NCBI RefSeq assembly: GCF_001049755.1
Contig: NZ_CVLB01000001.1
Span: 1,102,091-1,166,090, forward strand
Source of the DNA: Brachyspira suanatina
GTDB lineage: Bacteria > Spirochaetota > Brachyspiria > Brachyspirales > Brachyspiraceae
Length of the DNA: 64,000 bases
Reading direction: 5' to 3'
Position 1 is the stretch's first letter; every line of letters begins with the position of its first letter. Made by a program: the position numbers and the translations under genes. The notes beneath the pieces are model-generated. The model made no database searches. It saw nothing but the letters and a program-made list of their open reading frames with translations, and was not told the origin of the DNA. Below are positions 54,412 through 63,742 of the stretch, one piece after another.

Positions 54412-55653
54412 TTAAGATAGAATATTTTTTATCCTATCAAATAATGATTGCTTTTCTTCTTTCTGCTGTAATGATTTATAATCTATATTTTCATTATCGC
54501 AGAAGAGTATTGCAATTTCTATATTATTATTTGCAAGTTCTATTATATTTGTTAATATTAAACTTTTTATTTCATTTGATTTATTATTATTGTATAATGT
54601 TATAAGTTCAAATGCACATTTAGTATAATTGTTAATATAATAATAGGCTATTGCTCTATTATAAATTGCATGTGTAACACTATTGTTTAGCTCTAAAACT
54701 TTATCATAATAAGATATGGAAGTGTTATAATCTTTATTATCAAACGCAATATTTGCTAAGTTATAAAAACTATTTATTTGCAAATTGTTTTCACTTTCTT
54801 TTTTTAGTTTTTTAAACTCAATTACTTGTTTTTTCATTGTGTTTAATTTTTTATTGTATTCTCTATTAAATTTATTAATTCTTTTTTTGGAAGTTTTTAT
54901 TATTCTATTGTTTATTATTATTCCTAAAAGAGTGAATATTATTATTATTATACTTAAAAATGCAAACCAGAAATTAATAATATTAGTAGATGATTTTATA
55001 GTTTCATTTAATGAAGTTTGAAGATTTCTATTATAATTATCTAGTACGTTTTTTAATGATTCTTCTAAATCATTAATAGATGAACTTTTTAATATTATAT
55101 TATTAGTAGCAGTTTTATTACTTGATATTTGTCTTATTATCATATTTGTGTAATAATCTTCTTTCGCTACTATTATATTATTCAATGATTGGTTATAATT
55201 TGTAATTGAATAATTCAAGTTTTTTTCTACTTCTTGGTTATGAGTGATATATATATTTCTGAATACTAGTATTGCTATTATAAATAAAATAGAAAAATTA
55301 AGTATATAATGTTTGTGTAAAAAAATTAATAATCTGCTTATATATCTTTTTTTTGAATGCTCTTTTATTTTATCCATTCCAGCATTTGCCATATTTTGAA
55401 ACTTTTCTTTAAAATTTTGTTCATCCAAATATTTTTGAAATTTATCTATATTTTCTGATGTGAAATTTTTTGCTTTTTCAAAACTTTTTCCAGCAGTATC
55501 TTTTATTTTTTGTATATTTTCTTCATTTATGTATTCTTTTGCTTTGCTTGCAATATTTTCCTGTAAGTTTTTTATTTTATTATTTTTATTATTTTTTTTA
55601 TGATGTTTTTTTCTTCTTTTGGGATTTACTATTTTTCTATTTTTTCTATTCAT
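54412..55653 (-). CDS. Membrane protein with basic N-terminus and TPR-like C-terminus
   Basis: A 413-residue protein of unknown role. The first 30 residues are almost all Lys, Arg, Asn and His. A helical stretch (35-100) leads to a membrane helix (about 112-130), a loop of about 90 residues with NNIIVAKEDYYTNMI, a second helix (about 225-250), a coiled coil, then two or three TPR-type repeats (about 295-370; NLANIAFDNKDYNTSISYYDKVLELN as NLANIAFDNKDYN). The basic tail, if cytoplasmic, could contact nucleic acid or lipid. Ribosome site AAGGAT. Confidence 0.78.
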   Translation of the reverse strand: MNRKNRKIVNPKRRKKHHKKNNKNNKIKNLQENIASKAKEYINEENIQKIKDTAGKSFEKAKNFTSENIDKFQKYLDEQNFKEKFQNMANAGMDKIKEHSKKRYISRLLIFLHKHYILNFSILFIIAILVFRNIYITHNQEVEKNLNYSITNYNQSLNNIIVAKEDYYTNMIIRQISSNKTATNNIILKSSSINDLEESLKNVLDNYNRNLQTSLNETIKSSTNIINFWFAFLSIIIIIFTLLGIIINNRIIKTSKKRINKFNREYNKKLNTMKKQVIEFKKLKKESENNLQINSFYNLANIAFDNKDYNTSISYYDKVLELNNSVTHAIYNRAIAYYYINNYTKCAFELITLYNNNKSNEIKSLILTNIIELANNNIEIAILFCDNENIDYKSLQQKEEKQSLFDRIKNILS

Positions 55654-55832
55654 AAAAGTATCCTTAAAATATTTTACTACTAAAATGTATTTGATATTAA
55701 TAATTTATGCAAATGGAATTTAATTTTTTTGTATTTATATTATTATTTTTATATTTTAGATATTATGCTATATTGATTTTTTTATGATTTAATATATTAT
55801 TGCACTATGTAATTTTATAATGGAGATTTTTT

Positions 55833-56603
55833 ATGAAGAAGGTTATTTTTTTAGTGATGCTTATTTTTACTATAAGTACTACATCATTATTTTCTCAGAA
55901 TATAGGAGAGCCTACAGGAAATGCATTTTTAGATTATATGCACGGAAGGAGTTTATTTGGTATTAACTTTGGACCTACTTTGTATGCAGGTTTATTTGAT
56001 ATAGGTATTGGCATACTTGAACCTACATTTCAGGAAGCTATTAATAATATGACTCAAGGTCAGGCTAATAATTATATTAATACTAAACTTAAACATTATG
56101 CTTTTGGTTTAGGATTCAGCTATGATTTTGCCCCTCTTGATTTTATTACTGTAGGACTTGATATAGGTTTTGCAGTGGGTGAAATAAAAATGGATAAATA
56201 TAATGTTGCTTTCAGTACAGTTCCATGGTCTTTAAATGTTAAATTTTTCTTTTGGAGAAATGCTCCATTTGGATTTTTCTTATCTCCTAGATTCGGAGGT
56301 ACAGCACTTTCTATAAGCGGAAGTGCATTGGAAGCTGGAGGACTTTCTGATATATATTCACATGGAGGTTTTTACCTGTCTCTTGAACTTGGATGGAGAA
56401 TACAACTGTTCCCTAAAACAGGAGCTAATTGGCCTGTACAGGTTGGCATAGATATTTCATTATTTGATATAGGTTACTATGTTGCTCCTTGGACTTCTCC
56501 ATTATTTGCGGTATCCCATCTTAATAGCTTTAAACAGTATGAGCCTTTTGCTAATATAAGAGCTTTACTGCTTCCTAGAATTGGTATAACATTGAGATTT
56601 TAA
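55833..56603 (+). CDS. Probable outer-membrane beta-barrel protein
   Basis: A 256-residue exported protein with signal peptide MKKVIFLVMLIFTIS ending LFSQ. The body has alternating amphipathic strands rich in Gly, Phe and aromatic ends, closing with RIGITLRF, a C-terminal Phe as in barrels. Not obviously related to the 6156 family. Single gene with a good ribosome site GGAG and its own terminator. Confidence 0.75.
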   Translation: MKKVIFLVMLIFTISTTSLFSQNIGEPTGNAFLDYMHGRSLFGINFGPTLYAGLFDIGIGILEPTFQEAINNMTQGQANNYINTKLKHYAFGLGFSYDFAPLDFITVGLDIGFAVGEIKMDKYNVAFSTVPWSLNVKFFFWRNAPFGFFLSPRFGGTALSISGSALEAGGLSDIYSHGGFYLSLELGWRIQLFPKTGANWPVQVGIDISLFDIGYYVAPWTSPLFAVSHLNSFKQYEPFANIRALLLPRIGITLRF

Positions 56604-56634
56604 TTTAATATATCTATCTATCATATTTTTTTGG

Positions 56635-56668
56635 GCCTGTATATATTTTTATATATGCAGGCTTTTTT
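56635..56668 (+). terminator. Terminator of the beta-barrel gene at 55833
   Basis: GCCTG-x-ATATAT (56635-56646) pairs with ATATAT-x-CAGGC (56651-56662), followed by six T. Confidence 0.85.
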
Positions 56669-56705
56669 ATACCGAAAATTATTCTATAAAAAATAAGGTT
56701 TTTTT

Positions 56706-57821
56706 ATGAAAATTAATATTTTAAATGAGAATGTTATATTTGAAAATGAAAATTTATATCCTTCTTTTCCTAGCATTATTAAACTCAATAATAACAGATG
56801 TCTGATAAGTTTCAGAACAGCTCCAAAAATAAAAAAGCATTATTCGCATCTTCATTCATTGAGTAAAGCTATGCTTGCAATTGTAAATATAAAGAATAAT
56901 ATAGTAGAGAAAGTATTTGAATTTGGTGAGTATGATGAAGCAGCAAAACAGGATGCACAGCTTTTTAGAATAGATGAAAAAACTATAATGGCATACTATT
57001 TCAGATATACATTTCACCCTATGAATGAAAAAGAATTATTTAAAGATTATACTTTTATAGAATATAATAATACTATAGCTCTTTTAAGTGGAATAGGCGT
57101 ATGCATAAGCTATGATAATGGAAAAACTTTTTCAAAATCGTATATTATAGAAGCTGATAATATGAAGCATTTTGCAGTTAGAGGAAGTATATGCAAAATT
57201 AATGATGAAATACTTCTTCCTATATATGCTTATAAAAAAAATATCAATAAAAATAACTGTAAATATCAATGTCATATAATATCTTCTAAAGATTCAATTA
57301 ATTGGAAGTTAAAAAGTTTTTTATGCGAAACAGAGTTTAAAAAGATAAACGGAAAAAATTCAAGGATAGAATATGTTGAACCTTCTTTGCTTAATTATAA
57401 AAATAATATAATAGCATTTATAAGAACTCATATAAATAATGAATACGGACTTACATCTATAAGCTATTCAAATGATAAAGGAAAAACTTTTTCAAAACCT
57501 ATGTTTACAGATATTAAAGGATATCCTCTTAATCCTATTATTTTAAATGACGGAAAATTACTTCTTACTTATGGATACAGATTAAAACCTTATGGAGTGA
57601 GGGCTATTGTTTTAGATAATATAGATGATGTATTTGATATAAATAAAATTAATTATAAAGCAAACAATGAAGAAATTATAATAGATTCTGATATGAAAAG
57701 CACAGACTGCGGTTATCCTTGGTGTGTTGAAAATAATGGTGTAATATCATGCGTATATTATGGTTATAAAGATAAGAATAAAATTAGAAAAATATATATG
57801 AAAAGGTTTACATTAATTTAA
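56706..57821 (+). CDS. Sialidase-like Asp-box protein without signal peptide
   Basis: A 371-residue beta-propeller protein of the sialidase superfamily. Asp boxes are at 135-142 (SYDNGKTF) and 253-262 (SYSNDKGKTF), with a weak third at 193-200. An N-terminal FRTAP arginine (R37) and R240 in FIRTH could be two arginines of an active-site triad, which is a guess. No signal peptide or anchor, so it appears cytosolic, unlike most secreted sialidases. It might act on imported glycans or oligosaccharides. Confidence 0.75.
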   Translation: MKINILNENVIFENENLYPSFPSIIKLNNNRCLISFRTAPKIKKHYSHLHSLSKAMLAIVNIKNNIVEKVFEFGEYDEAAKQDAQLFRIDEKTIMAYYFRYTFHPMNEKELFKDYTFIEYNNTIALLSGIGVCISYDNGKTFSKSYIIEADNMKHFAVRGSICKINDEILLPIYAYKKNINKNNCKYQCHIISSKDSINWKLKSFLCETEFKKINGKNSRIEYVEPSLLNYKNNIIAFIRTHINNEYGLTSISYSNDKGKTFSKPMFTDIKGYPLNPIILNDGKLLLTYGYRLKPYGVRAIVLDNIDDVFDINKINYKANNEEIIIDSDMKSTDCGYPWCVENNGVISCVYYGYKDKNKIRKIYMKRFTLI

Positions 57822-57893
57822 AAATATTGTATAAAGTAAATATAACTATATAATAATGAATATTAATAGTGATTTTACAGGAGGTATTTATTT

Positions 57894-58322
57894 ATGGATG
57901 ATAAAGATATTATGGATCCTAATGTTTATCAAATAAAAGAAAATGATTGGAAAGTGGAAGAAATCGGAGATATTATTATTTATAAACTTTTAGCGTACAA
58001 ATTATCATCTTGGAGCGAGGATACATATTTAATTGTTAAGGTTAATAAAGAAAATAATACTAAAGAAATTATAATAGATTGGAATAGTAAAGATTTTGTA
58101 TTTGCTGAACATAAAGCATTTTTCAGATTTGATGATGATTTGCCTGATAATTTAGATTGCAAAGCTAGTGGGGATAGATTAAGTTCTATAGTTTTAAAAC
58201 CTGATTATGTTTATGATAATATTCTTGATTGCAATATGCTTATAATAAGGGCTTCACTTGAAAAGAGTAAAACTACTAGAATGTTTGATGTTTCAAAATT
58301 TAAAGATATAGTAAAAAAATAA
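57894..58322 (+). CDS. Small protein of unknown function
   Basis: A 142-residue acidic protein, no signal peptide and no membrane segment. It starts MDDKDIMDPNVYQIKEN and contains two Trp-rich beta-strands; no family recognised. AGGAGGT at 57879-57885 is the strongest ribosome site in the window, so it may be highly translated. It is closed by its own terminator. Confidence 0.7.
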   Translation: MDDKDIMDPNVYQIKENDWKVEEIGDIIIYKLLAYKLSSWSEDTYLIVKVNKENNTKEIIIDWNSKDFVFAEHKAFFRFDDDLPDNLDCKASGDRLSSIVLKPDYVYDNILDCNMLIIRASLEKSKTTRMFDVSKFKDIVKK

Positions 58323-58344
58323 ATTATAAAATTTAAACTATAAA

Positions 58345-58384
58345 AAATGGTATTAGGTTTAAAAACTTAATACCATTTTTATTT
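58345..58384 (+). terminator. Terminator of the gene at 57894
   Basis: AAATGGTATTA (58345-58355) pairs with TAATACCATTT (58368-58378), followed by T bases. Confidence 0.85.
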
Positions 58385-58460
58385 TGTATATACCTAAACA
58401 AATATATTTTCTCAATAATAAATTTAATTTTTGTTTTTATATATGGGGCTTTGATAACCA

Positions 58461-58535
58461 CGCTGTGTGCTTACGCAAGCTCCCAACTTCTTTTGTTGCC
58501 ACAGGCGAAGACCGCCTAGCTGTGCGTGCGTTGGG
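58461..58535. repeat. GC-rich structured element
   Basis: Roughly half G+C in a very AT-rich setting. Nested pairings: CCCAAC (58482-58487) with GTTGGG (58530-58535), CACAG (58500-58504) with CTGTG (58520-58524), and a small inner GCG/CGC stem. A separate hairpin GCTT-ACGC-AAGC is at 58469-58480. Part of it, CGCTGTGTGCTTACGCAA, resembles the core of repeat copy B. No protein or known RNA family is recognised. Confidence 0.5.
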
Positions 58536-58585
58536 AAAAAGAACAATAAAAACATTTACAAACTTAAAATTTTTTAGTATATTTA

Positions 58586-59653
58586 TTAGAATTCTTTTAT
58601 TTTTTCTTTGTTTAAAGTCTTTATTAATGCTTTTGCTATTTCTACAGAAGCAATTATATCATCATAAGATGCATAACAGTAATGACTATGAGCATATCTT
58701 GTTGCAACACCCAATACTACGCTTGGAGAACCTAAATTAGTTTTATGATAAACAGCTCCATTAGTAGAACCTTTTTCACGAACTATAACCTGATGAGCTA
58801 AATTATTTTTTTTAGCTATATCTATTGTGTATTTATTTAATCTAGGATTTGTTATCATACCTCCGTCAATAACTCTAAGCTGAGAGCCCCTTCCTATAGC
58901 ACCATGAGCTCTATCTCCATAGTAGAAAGTATCATCTGCAGGAGAACCTTCAAAAACTATAACTAAATCCGGTTTTACTTTATTGGCAGCAACAGCAGCA
59001 CCTCTAGTACCAACTTCTTCCTGAGCAGTCATCATTCCCACTAAATTAACATCTAATTTTTCATCTTTTAAAGCTTTTAAAGTTTCTATTACACATAAAG
59101 CACCGACTCTATTATCTATTGCTTTTGCACATATACTTTTAGTTCTGTCATCGTATCTGAAGTTAACATCAGGTACAATAGGGTCTCCTATTTGTATGCC
59201 GAATACTTCTTCTGTTTCTTTTTTGCTTCTAGTACCAACATCAATGTACATATCTTGTAGGGTAGGTAAGCGTCTTTTATCTTCATCAGTCATAAAGTGA
59301 GGAGGTTTTGATCCTATCACTCCTTTAACATATTCTCCTGAAGAAGATTTTATTACAACAGAATTTGATACTATATTTGGTATATGCCATCCTCCTAAAG
59401 GTATAAAAGATATTGTACCATTATCATTTATATGTTCTGTCATAAATCCTATTTCATCTATATGACAATCTAATCCAACTATAGGCTTACTGCTGTCTAT
59501 TTTTTGAAGCCCTAAATATAAATTATTAATTGAATCTCTTTCATTGTCTATAAATGAAGTGTTCTTTTTTATAACTTCTATAACATCATCTTCAAAACCT
59601 GAAGGTCCGAATGCATTAGTTAAATCTTTCATTAAATTTAAAACATCATTCAT
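58586..59653 (-). CDS. M42-family aminopeptidase
   Basis: A 355-residue cytosolic metallopeptidase of the glutamyl-aminopeptidase/TET type. Metal ligands: H in LDCHIDEIGF, D in AIDNRVG, the catalytic Glu pair in AQEEVG, E in VFEGSPADDTF, and a C-terminal His in RYAHSHYCYAS. Family length is about 350. Relatives form large dodecamers that trim peptides. Single gene. Its 3' side faces the GC-rich element, with no hairpin terminator of the usual kind. Confidence 0.92.
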   Translation of the reverse strand: MNDVLNLMKDLTNAFGPSGFEDDVIEVIKKNTSFIDNERDSINNLYLGLQKIDSSKPIVGLDCHIDEIGFMTEHINDNGTISFIPLGGWHIPNIVSNSVVIKSSSGEYVKGVIGSKPPHFMTDEDKRRLPTLQDMYIDVGTRSKKETEEVFGIQIGDPIVPDVNFRYDDRTKSICAKAIDNRVGALCVIETLKALKDEKLDVNLVGMMTAQEEVGTRGAAVAANKVKPDLVIVFEGSPADDTFYYGDRAHGAIGRGSQLRVIDGGMITNPRLNKYTIDIAKKNNLAHQVIVREKGSTNGAVYHKTNLGSPSVVLGVATRYAHSHYCYASYDDIIASVEIAKALIKTLNKEKIKEF

Positions 59654-60000
59654 AAAAAGTCCTTATATAAAATTAAATTTTAATTGCAAATATAATAAAT
59701 CATTTGAATAAAATATCAATTATTAAAGTACAAATATTAATTTTTTATTAGAAAATTATTAAGCAGCAATTTTTATATTTACTTAGTAAATGTATAACTT
59801 TTATAAATTATGTTAATTAATACAAAAGGTATATCATCCCTGATCATTATACTGTATAGTCTATGTACTTATACGTTTATTGTAATTTTTATTGAAATAA
59901 AATTTCATATTATCTTGCATTAAATTAATATTAAAATATAATAAAAAATTATTTTATTAATTGATTTATTCATACTTGTTTTTTAATTATTTGTTTGTTT
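59654..60000. other. Gene-free stretch: divergent promoters and a palindrome
   Basis: A 347 bp gap between the M42 gene and the beta-barrel operon. It holds a perfect palindrome ATTTACT-T-AGTAAAT at 59777-59791 and the operon promoter. The rest is plain AT-rich DNA; no small gene or RNA seen. Confidence 0.5.
59915..59942 (+). promoter_or_regulatory. Promoter of the beta-barrel/OmpA operon
   Basis: TTGCAT (59915-59920), 16 bp, TATAAT (59937-59942), about 58 bp before the ATG at 60001. Confidence 0.6.
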
Positions 60001-61254
60001 ATGAAAAATATATATATAATATTTTCTTTGATGATTATTCTAGGCATCAATTTATATTCTCAAGTTATTCCAACTATTGATTATAAAACTTTTATTAATA
60101 CTTATATAGAATATACAGCTACATATAATAATATTCCAAAAGAAACATTGAATATTTTAACCGACAGCAAACAAATGAATCAGCTTTTTAATGAAGGTAT
60201 AAAAACTTTTACATTTGCTGAGCTTATAACAATAGCTCAAAATCCTGAAAAAATTCTTGATACTACAACTAATGAATCTGTTATACTGTTAGTAGGTACT
60301 ACTTTGGGATTTTTAGAAGTTGCTAACATGCAGCAGGGGACGGCAACGGTAGTGCTTAATGCTTTAAAAAATAAAGTGGCTTTCAATGCAGCTTCTGGAA
60401 ATAATACAGGACTTCTTATACCTATGCATACTCCTATAGGAAGTTTTGGAATTAATTTATATAGTGATGTGCCTCTGCTTCATATAAATGATATAGCGAA
60501 TACTCCTGCAACTCAAAATGATTATGATTCATTAGCTAATGCTTTGGATATACTTCCTATACCTCATATAAATGCTTATTTTCAGGTTAATCTCGGACCT
60601 GTACCTTTGGCTTTAACTCTTAGAGGCGGTATGTCTTTAGGATTTAAAGAGATTTATGGGGCAGTTGTAAATGATGTTGAAATAGAGTCTCTTGGCTGGA
60701 ATATAGGTGCTTCATTAAAGGCTTATCTTTTCAGAACTAAATATTTCTTTGGGGATTTAAGATTAGATGTAAATTATGGTGAAGGAAATTTAAAATTGAA
60801 TGCAAATAATAGAAATGTATATGTGCCTCTTTATTTGGGTTTTAATGGAGGAACTGATACAGGTGTAGTATTCAATGGAAATGCTTTTTTAGAATCAAAA
60901 TGGAAAACTTTTGCTTTAAGTCCTAAATTGGTATTCGGATTTAAAATGCAGGAGAAGGTTCCTGTTATACAATATTTAGCTGCTTATTTTTCTGTGGGTG
61001 CTGATATTGTATATGGAAGTTTAGAGTCAAAAATAGGTGTAAATGGTATAGGAAGCTATGCAAATATTGTTGGGCATGAAATAACAGTTAATGATTTGTA
61101 TGTACCGAATTCTCAGGATCAAATGTCTTATCAGATTTATGATATGAGATTGGGTTTTCATTTTGATATATTCTATCAGTCATTTGCTATAGAGTATGGT
61201 ATATTCACAAAACAATTTGCCATTTCTTTTATACCTATAAATATAAGGTTTTAA
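60001..61254 (+). CDS. Outer-membrane beta-barrel protein, first gene of an envelope operon
   Basis: A 417-residue exported protein: signal peptide MKNIYIIFSLMIILG ending LYSQ. The N-terminal 150 residues are mostly helical, then a barrel-like region (about 160-417) closes with SFIPINIRF. The ATG at 60001 is chosen; a TTG two codons earlier is in frame. No ribosome site is visible, which is unusual here. Followed by an OmpA-type lipoprotein 12 bp later and another barrel. Confidence 0.78.
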   Translation: MKNIYIIFSLMIILGINLYSQVIPTIDYKTFINTYIEYTATYNNIPKETLNILTDSKQMNQLFNEGIKTFTFAELITIAQNPEKILDTTTNESVILLVGTTLGFLEVANMQQGTATVVLNALKNKVAFNAASGNNTGLLIPMHTPIGSFGINLYSDVPLLHINDIANTPATQNDYDSLANALDILPIPHINAYFQVNLGPVPLALTLRGGMSLGFKEIYGAVVNDVEIESLGWNIGASLKAYLFRTKYFFGDLRLDVNYGEGNLKLNANNRNVYVPLYLGFNGGTDTGVVFNGNAFLESKWKTFALSPKLVFGFKMQEKVPVIQYLAAYFSVGADIVYGSLESKIGVNGIGSYANIVGHEITVNDLYVPNSQDQMSYQIYDMRLGFHFDIFYQSFAIEYGIFTKQFAISFIPINIRF

Positions 61255-61266
61255 TTGGTTAATTTT

Positions 61267-61842
61267 ATGAAATATATAAAGATATTTTTTATTTTATTAA
61301 TTCCTTTTATTTTTACTGCATGTTTTATACCTGAAAGAAGATTATATTTTTCTTGGAATAGACCAGCTGAACAAAAAGATCCATGCAATTATGAATTTAG
61401 TGTAAGCAGTAATATGAATTTGATTGAAACTGAAAGAGGAATGATGATAGATACTGATAAGGAAATATATTATAGATTGAATGAAGAAAAACCTTATAAT
61501 ACTAAAGATTATGTATATGTTATGAATGAGATAATAAGTTTTATGAGCAATAATAAAAGCTGCATTTTAGTTGTAGAAGGACATGCTGATATTATAGGGC
61601 AGGGTAAAGACGATATTAATTTTAGATTATCAGAGAGAAGGGCTAGTGTTATAAGAGATGTTATAGTTTCTTCTGGATTCTCTTATAAAAGAGTTAAAAT
61701 TTTTGCATATAGTGATATAATGCCCAAATATACTAATGATATTGATAAAAACAGAAGAGTCAATTTTATAGCACTTAAATGCGAAATGGATCTTGACAAT
61801 TATATAAAATACTATAATAATTATAATAATATTACTAATTAG
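61267..61842 (+). CDS. OmpA-domain lipoprotein (Pal-like)
   Basis: A 191-residue lipoprotein. Lipobox FTAC with the cysteine at residue 19. The C-terminal OmpA domain (about 75-175) has VEGHADIIG, LSERRA and DKNRRVNF, the peptidoglycan-binding pattern with the conserved Asp and Arg. It would tie the outer membrane to the cell wall. The ATG at 61267 is used, since the TTG at 61255 precedes the signal peptide without a ribosome site. Confidence 0.88.
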   Translation: MKYIKIFFILLIPFIFTACFIPERRLYFSWNRPAEQKDPCNYEFSVSSNMNLIETERGMMIDTDKEIYYRLNEEKPYNTKDYVYVMNEIISFMSNNKSCILVVEGHADIIGQGKDDINFRLSERRASVIRDVIVSSGFSYKRVKIFAYSDIMPKYTNDIDKNRRVNFIALKCEMDLDNYIKYYNNYNNITN

Positions 61843-61871
61843 TATATTTAATATTAGTTGGAGAAATAATC

Positions 61872-62543
61872 ATGTTAAAATCATATAAAATAATATTTAT
61901 AAGCATATTATTGATGTTGTTAAGTCATATTTCTTATGCAGATATAGGAGGATTTGAGATAATAGCAAATGTACCTATAGGAGCTGGTATTACGCTTTAT
62001 GAACCATCTTCAAAATTTAAAACAGGCGGAAATTTTCAAATAGGTATAGAAGCTGATATAGGATATATGTTTAACATAAGAGAAAATATGGGTGTAAGTT
62101 TGCTTGGTTCTTTAGGATATGGTTTTACAGGATTTAGTTATTCAAGAGGCAATGATATGAATTTTAAAAGTTCAGTACATGATCTTTATATAGGTTTTTA
62201 TCCTAAATTTAATATAAAAGGTTTTTCTATAGGTATTAATACAGGAGTAAAATTTGGTGTAGCTTCTTCCTCTTTATTAAAATATGATGGTTTAGAATTA
62301 AAAGCAGATACTAAGATTCAGCCTAGAACATATATAAAAGGTACTTTTGATTATTCTTTCTTTTTTGATGATAATAATGCTTTGAATATAGGTCTTTATA
62401 TAGGTTATGATTGGGGATTCAAATGGAATTATACTATATCAGCTTCAAGTATTTCATCAGGTGATAGCTACGGAAATTTAGATATAGGTGTTCAAATAGG
62501 TTATAGGTTCGGACCTAGATTTGGGGAATTTATATTTAATTAA
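61872..62543 (+). CDS. Outer-membrane beta-barrel protein, last gene of the operon
   Basis: A 223-residue exported protein with signal peptide cut near SYA and barrel-like strands. It is a distant relative of the barrels at 37415, 6156 and 6848 (LYIGFYPKFNIKGFSIG with a GVKFG strand, and LNIGLYIGYDWG near the end). Ribosome site GGAG. Closed by a strong bidirectional terminator. Ligand unknown. Confidence 0.78.
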   Translation: MLKSYKIIFISILLMLLSHISYADIGGFEIIANVPIGAGITLYEPSSKFKTGGNFQIGIEADIGYMFNIRENMGVSLLGSLGYGFTGFSYSRGNDMNFKSSVHDLYIGFYPKFNIKGFSIGINTGVKFGVASSSLLKYDGLELKADTKIQPRTYIKGTFDYSFFFDDNNALNIGLYIGYDWGFKWNYTISASSISSGDSYGNLDIGVQIGYRFGPRFGEFIFN

Positions 62544-62559
62544 TAAATTTAAAACAAAT

Positions 62560-62590
62560 AAGGCATATAGAAAAACTATATGCCTTTTTA
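62560..62590. terminator. Bidirectional terminator between the barrel operon and the M24 gene
   Basis: AAGGCATATAG (62560-62570) pairs with CTATATGCCTT (62576-62586), followed by T bases. Confidence 0.87.
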
Positions 62591-62606
62591 TTATATTTTT
62601 TATAAT

Positions 62607-63722
62607 TTATAAAACTATTAAATCTGTAGGGGTATCATTTATAGAAATGCCTCCATTTTTAGTTACTATTGCCATATTTTCTATTCTTATTCCGCCTAGA
62701 TTAGGTACATATATACCAGGCTCAACTGTAACTACACATCCGCCTTCTAAAACATGATCAACAAGAGGAGATAGTCTAGGAGATTCATGTATTTCAAGTC
62801 CTACACTATGTCCTAAACCATGACCGAAATATTGACCGTATCCATTATTTTTTATTATTTCTCTTGCAGCATTATCTACTTCTTTTCCTGATACTCCTGA
62901 ATGTATTGCTTCTATTCCTTTATTATGAGCTTCTCTAACTATATTATATATTTTACTCATTTCTTCGAAATTACTTCCTTTGCCGAAGAAGAAAGTTCTT
63001 GTTATATCGCTTTTATATCCGTCTCTTGATAATCCAAAGTCCATAAGTATATTGTCGCCTAATTTTAATTTTCTTTCAGAAGGAACTCCATGAGGAAGAG
63101 AAGTTCTTTCTCCAAAAAGCAAAATAGTATCGAATGCTGTTTTATCTCCGCCTTCTTTACGCATTTGATATTCTAATTCTGCGGCTAATTCCTGTTCTGT
63201 TACTCCTTCTTTTACAAAGGCAAGCATTTTAGTCATTGCTTTTTCTGCTCTGTTTAGATTATCTTTTATTATTTTTATTTCTTCTTTTTCTTTTACATTT
63301 CTTATAGTGTCTATATCAGCTTTGCTTATTCCTATTTTTATTGAATTATTAACCATTGAAGCGACTATATTCTCATAATCAGAAAGATAAAGTCCGTTTT
63401 TAGCTGTATATATTTCTTTGATATTATTTTCTTTACAGAATTCAGCCAAAGCATCATGATAAGTTCCAGCTACAAGTATAACAGTAGTTTTGTGTGTAAC
63501 TTTAGAAGCATGTTCACAGTATCTTGAATCTACAAATAAATATTTCTTGCCTTTGCTAATAAGAAGCCATCCGGCACTTCCTTTAAAACCTGTCAGATAG
63601 AATATATTTTCATTTTTAGTGATAAGAAGATTTTCATTTGTTAATTTTAATAATCTTTCTAATCTTGCATCATAATTAAATTTTTTATTTTCTCCGCTTT
63701 CTGTTAAAGTTAATTTACACAT
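62607..63722 (-). CDS. M24-family Xaa-Pro aminopeptidase
   Basis: A 371-residue cytosolic peptidase that removes residues before proline. Metal ligands are the two Asp in MDFGLSRDGYKSDITRTF, His in GHGLGHSVG, and Glu in TVEPGIYVP and GIRIENM. The N-terminal creatinase-like domain is present. The ATG at 63722 has ACGGAG 7 bases upstream and is preferred to a TTG at 63728. It follows aroQ on the same strand by 20 bp. Confidence 0.93.
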   Translation of the reverse strand: MCKLTLTESGENKKFNYDARLERLLKLTNENLLITKNENIFYLTGFKGSAGWLLISKGKKYLFVDSRYCEHASKVTHKTTVILVAGTYHDALAEFCKENNIKEIYTAKNGLYLSDYENIVASMVNNSIKIGISKADIDTIRNVKEKEEIKIIKDNLNRAEKAMTKMLAFVKEGVTEQELAAELEYQMRKEGGDKTAFDTILLFGERTSLPHGVPSERKLKLGDNILMDFGLSRDGYKSDITRTFFFGKGSNFEEMSKIYNIVREAHNKGIEAIHSGVSGKEVDNAAREIIKNNGYGQYFGHGLGHSVGLEIHESPRLSPLVDHVLEGGCVVTVEPGIYVPNLGGIRIENMAIVTKNGGISINDTPTDLIVL

Positions 63723-63742
63723 TTTCAAACTCCGTAATATAT

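Noticed and set aside
58384-58740. Open frame of 118 codons over the GC-rich element
   Set aside because: It begins in the preceding terminator, crosses a structured repeat and runs into the M42 gene on the other strand; no ribosome site.
59777-59791. Palindrome ATTTACT-T-AGTAAAT as an operator for the barrel operon
   Set aside because: It is more than 120 bp from the promoter and such AT palindromes arise by chance; noted only in the gap entry.
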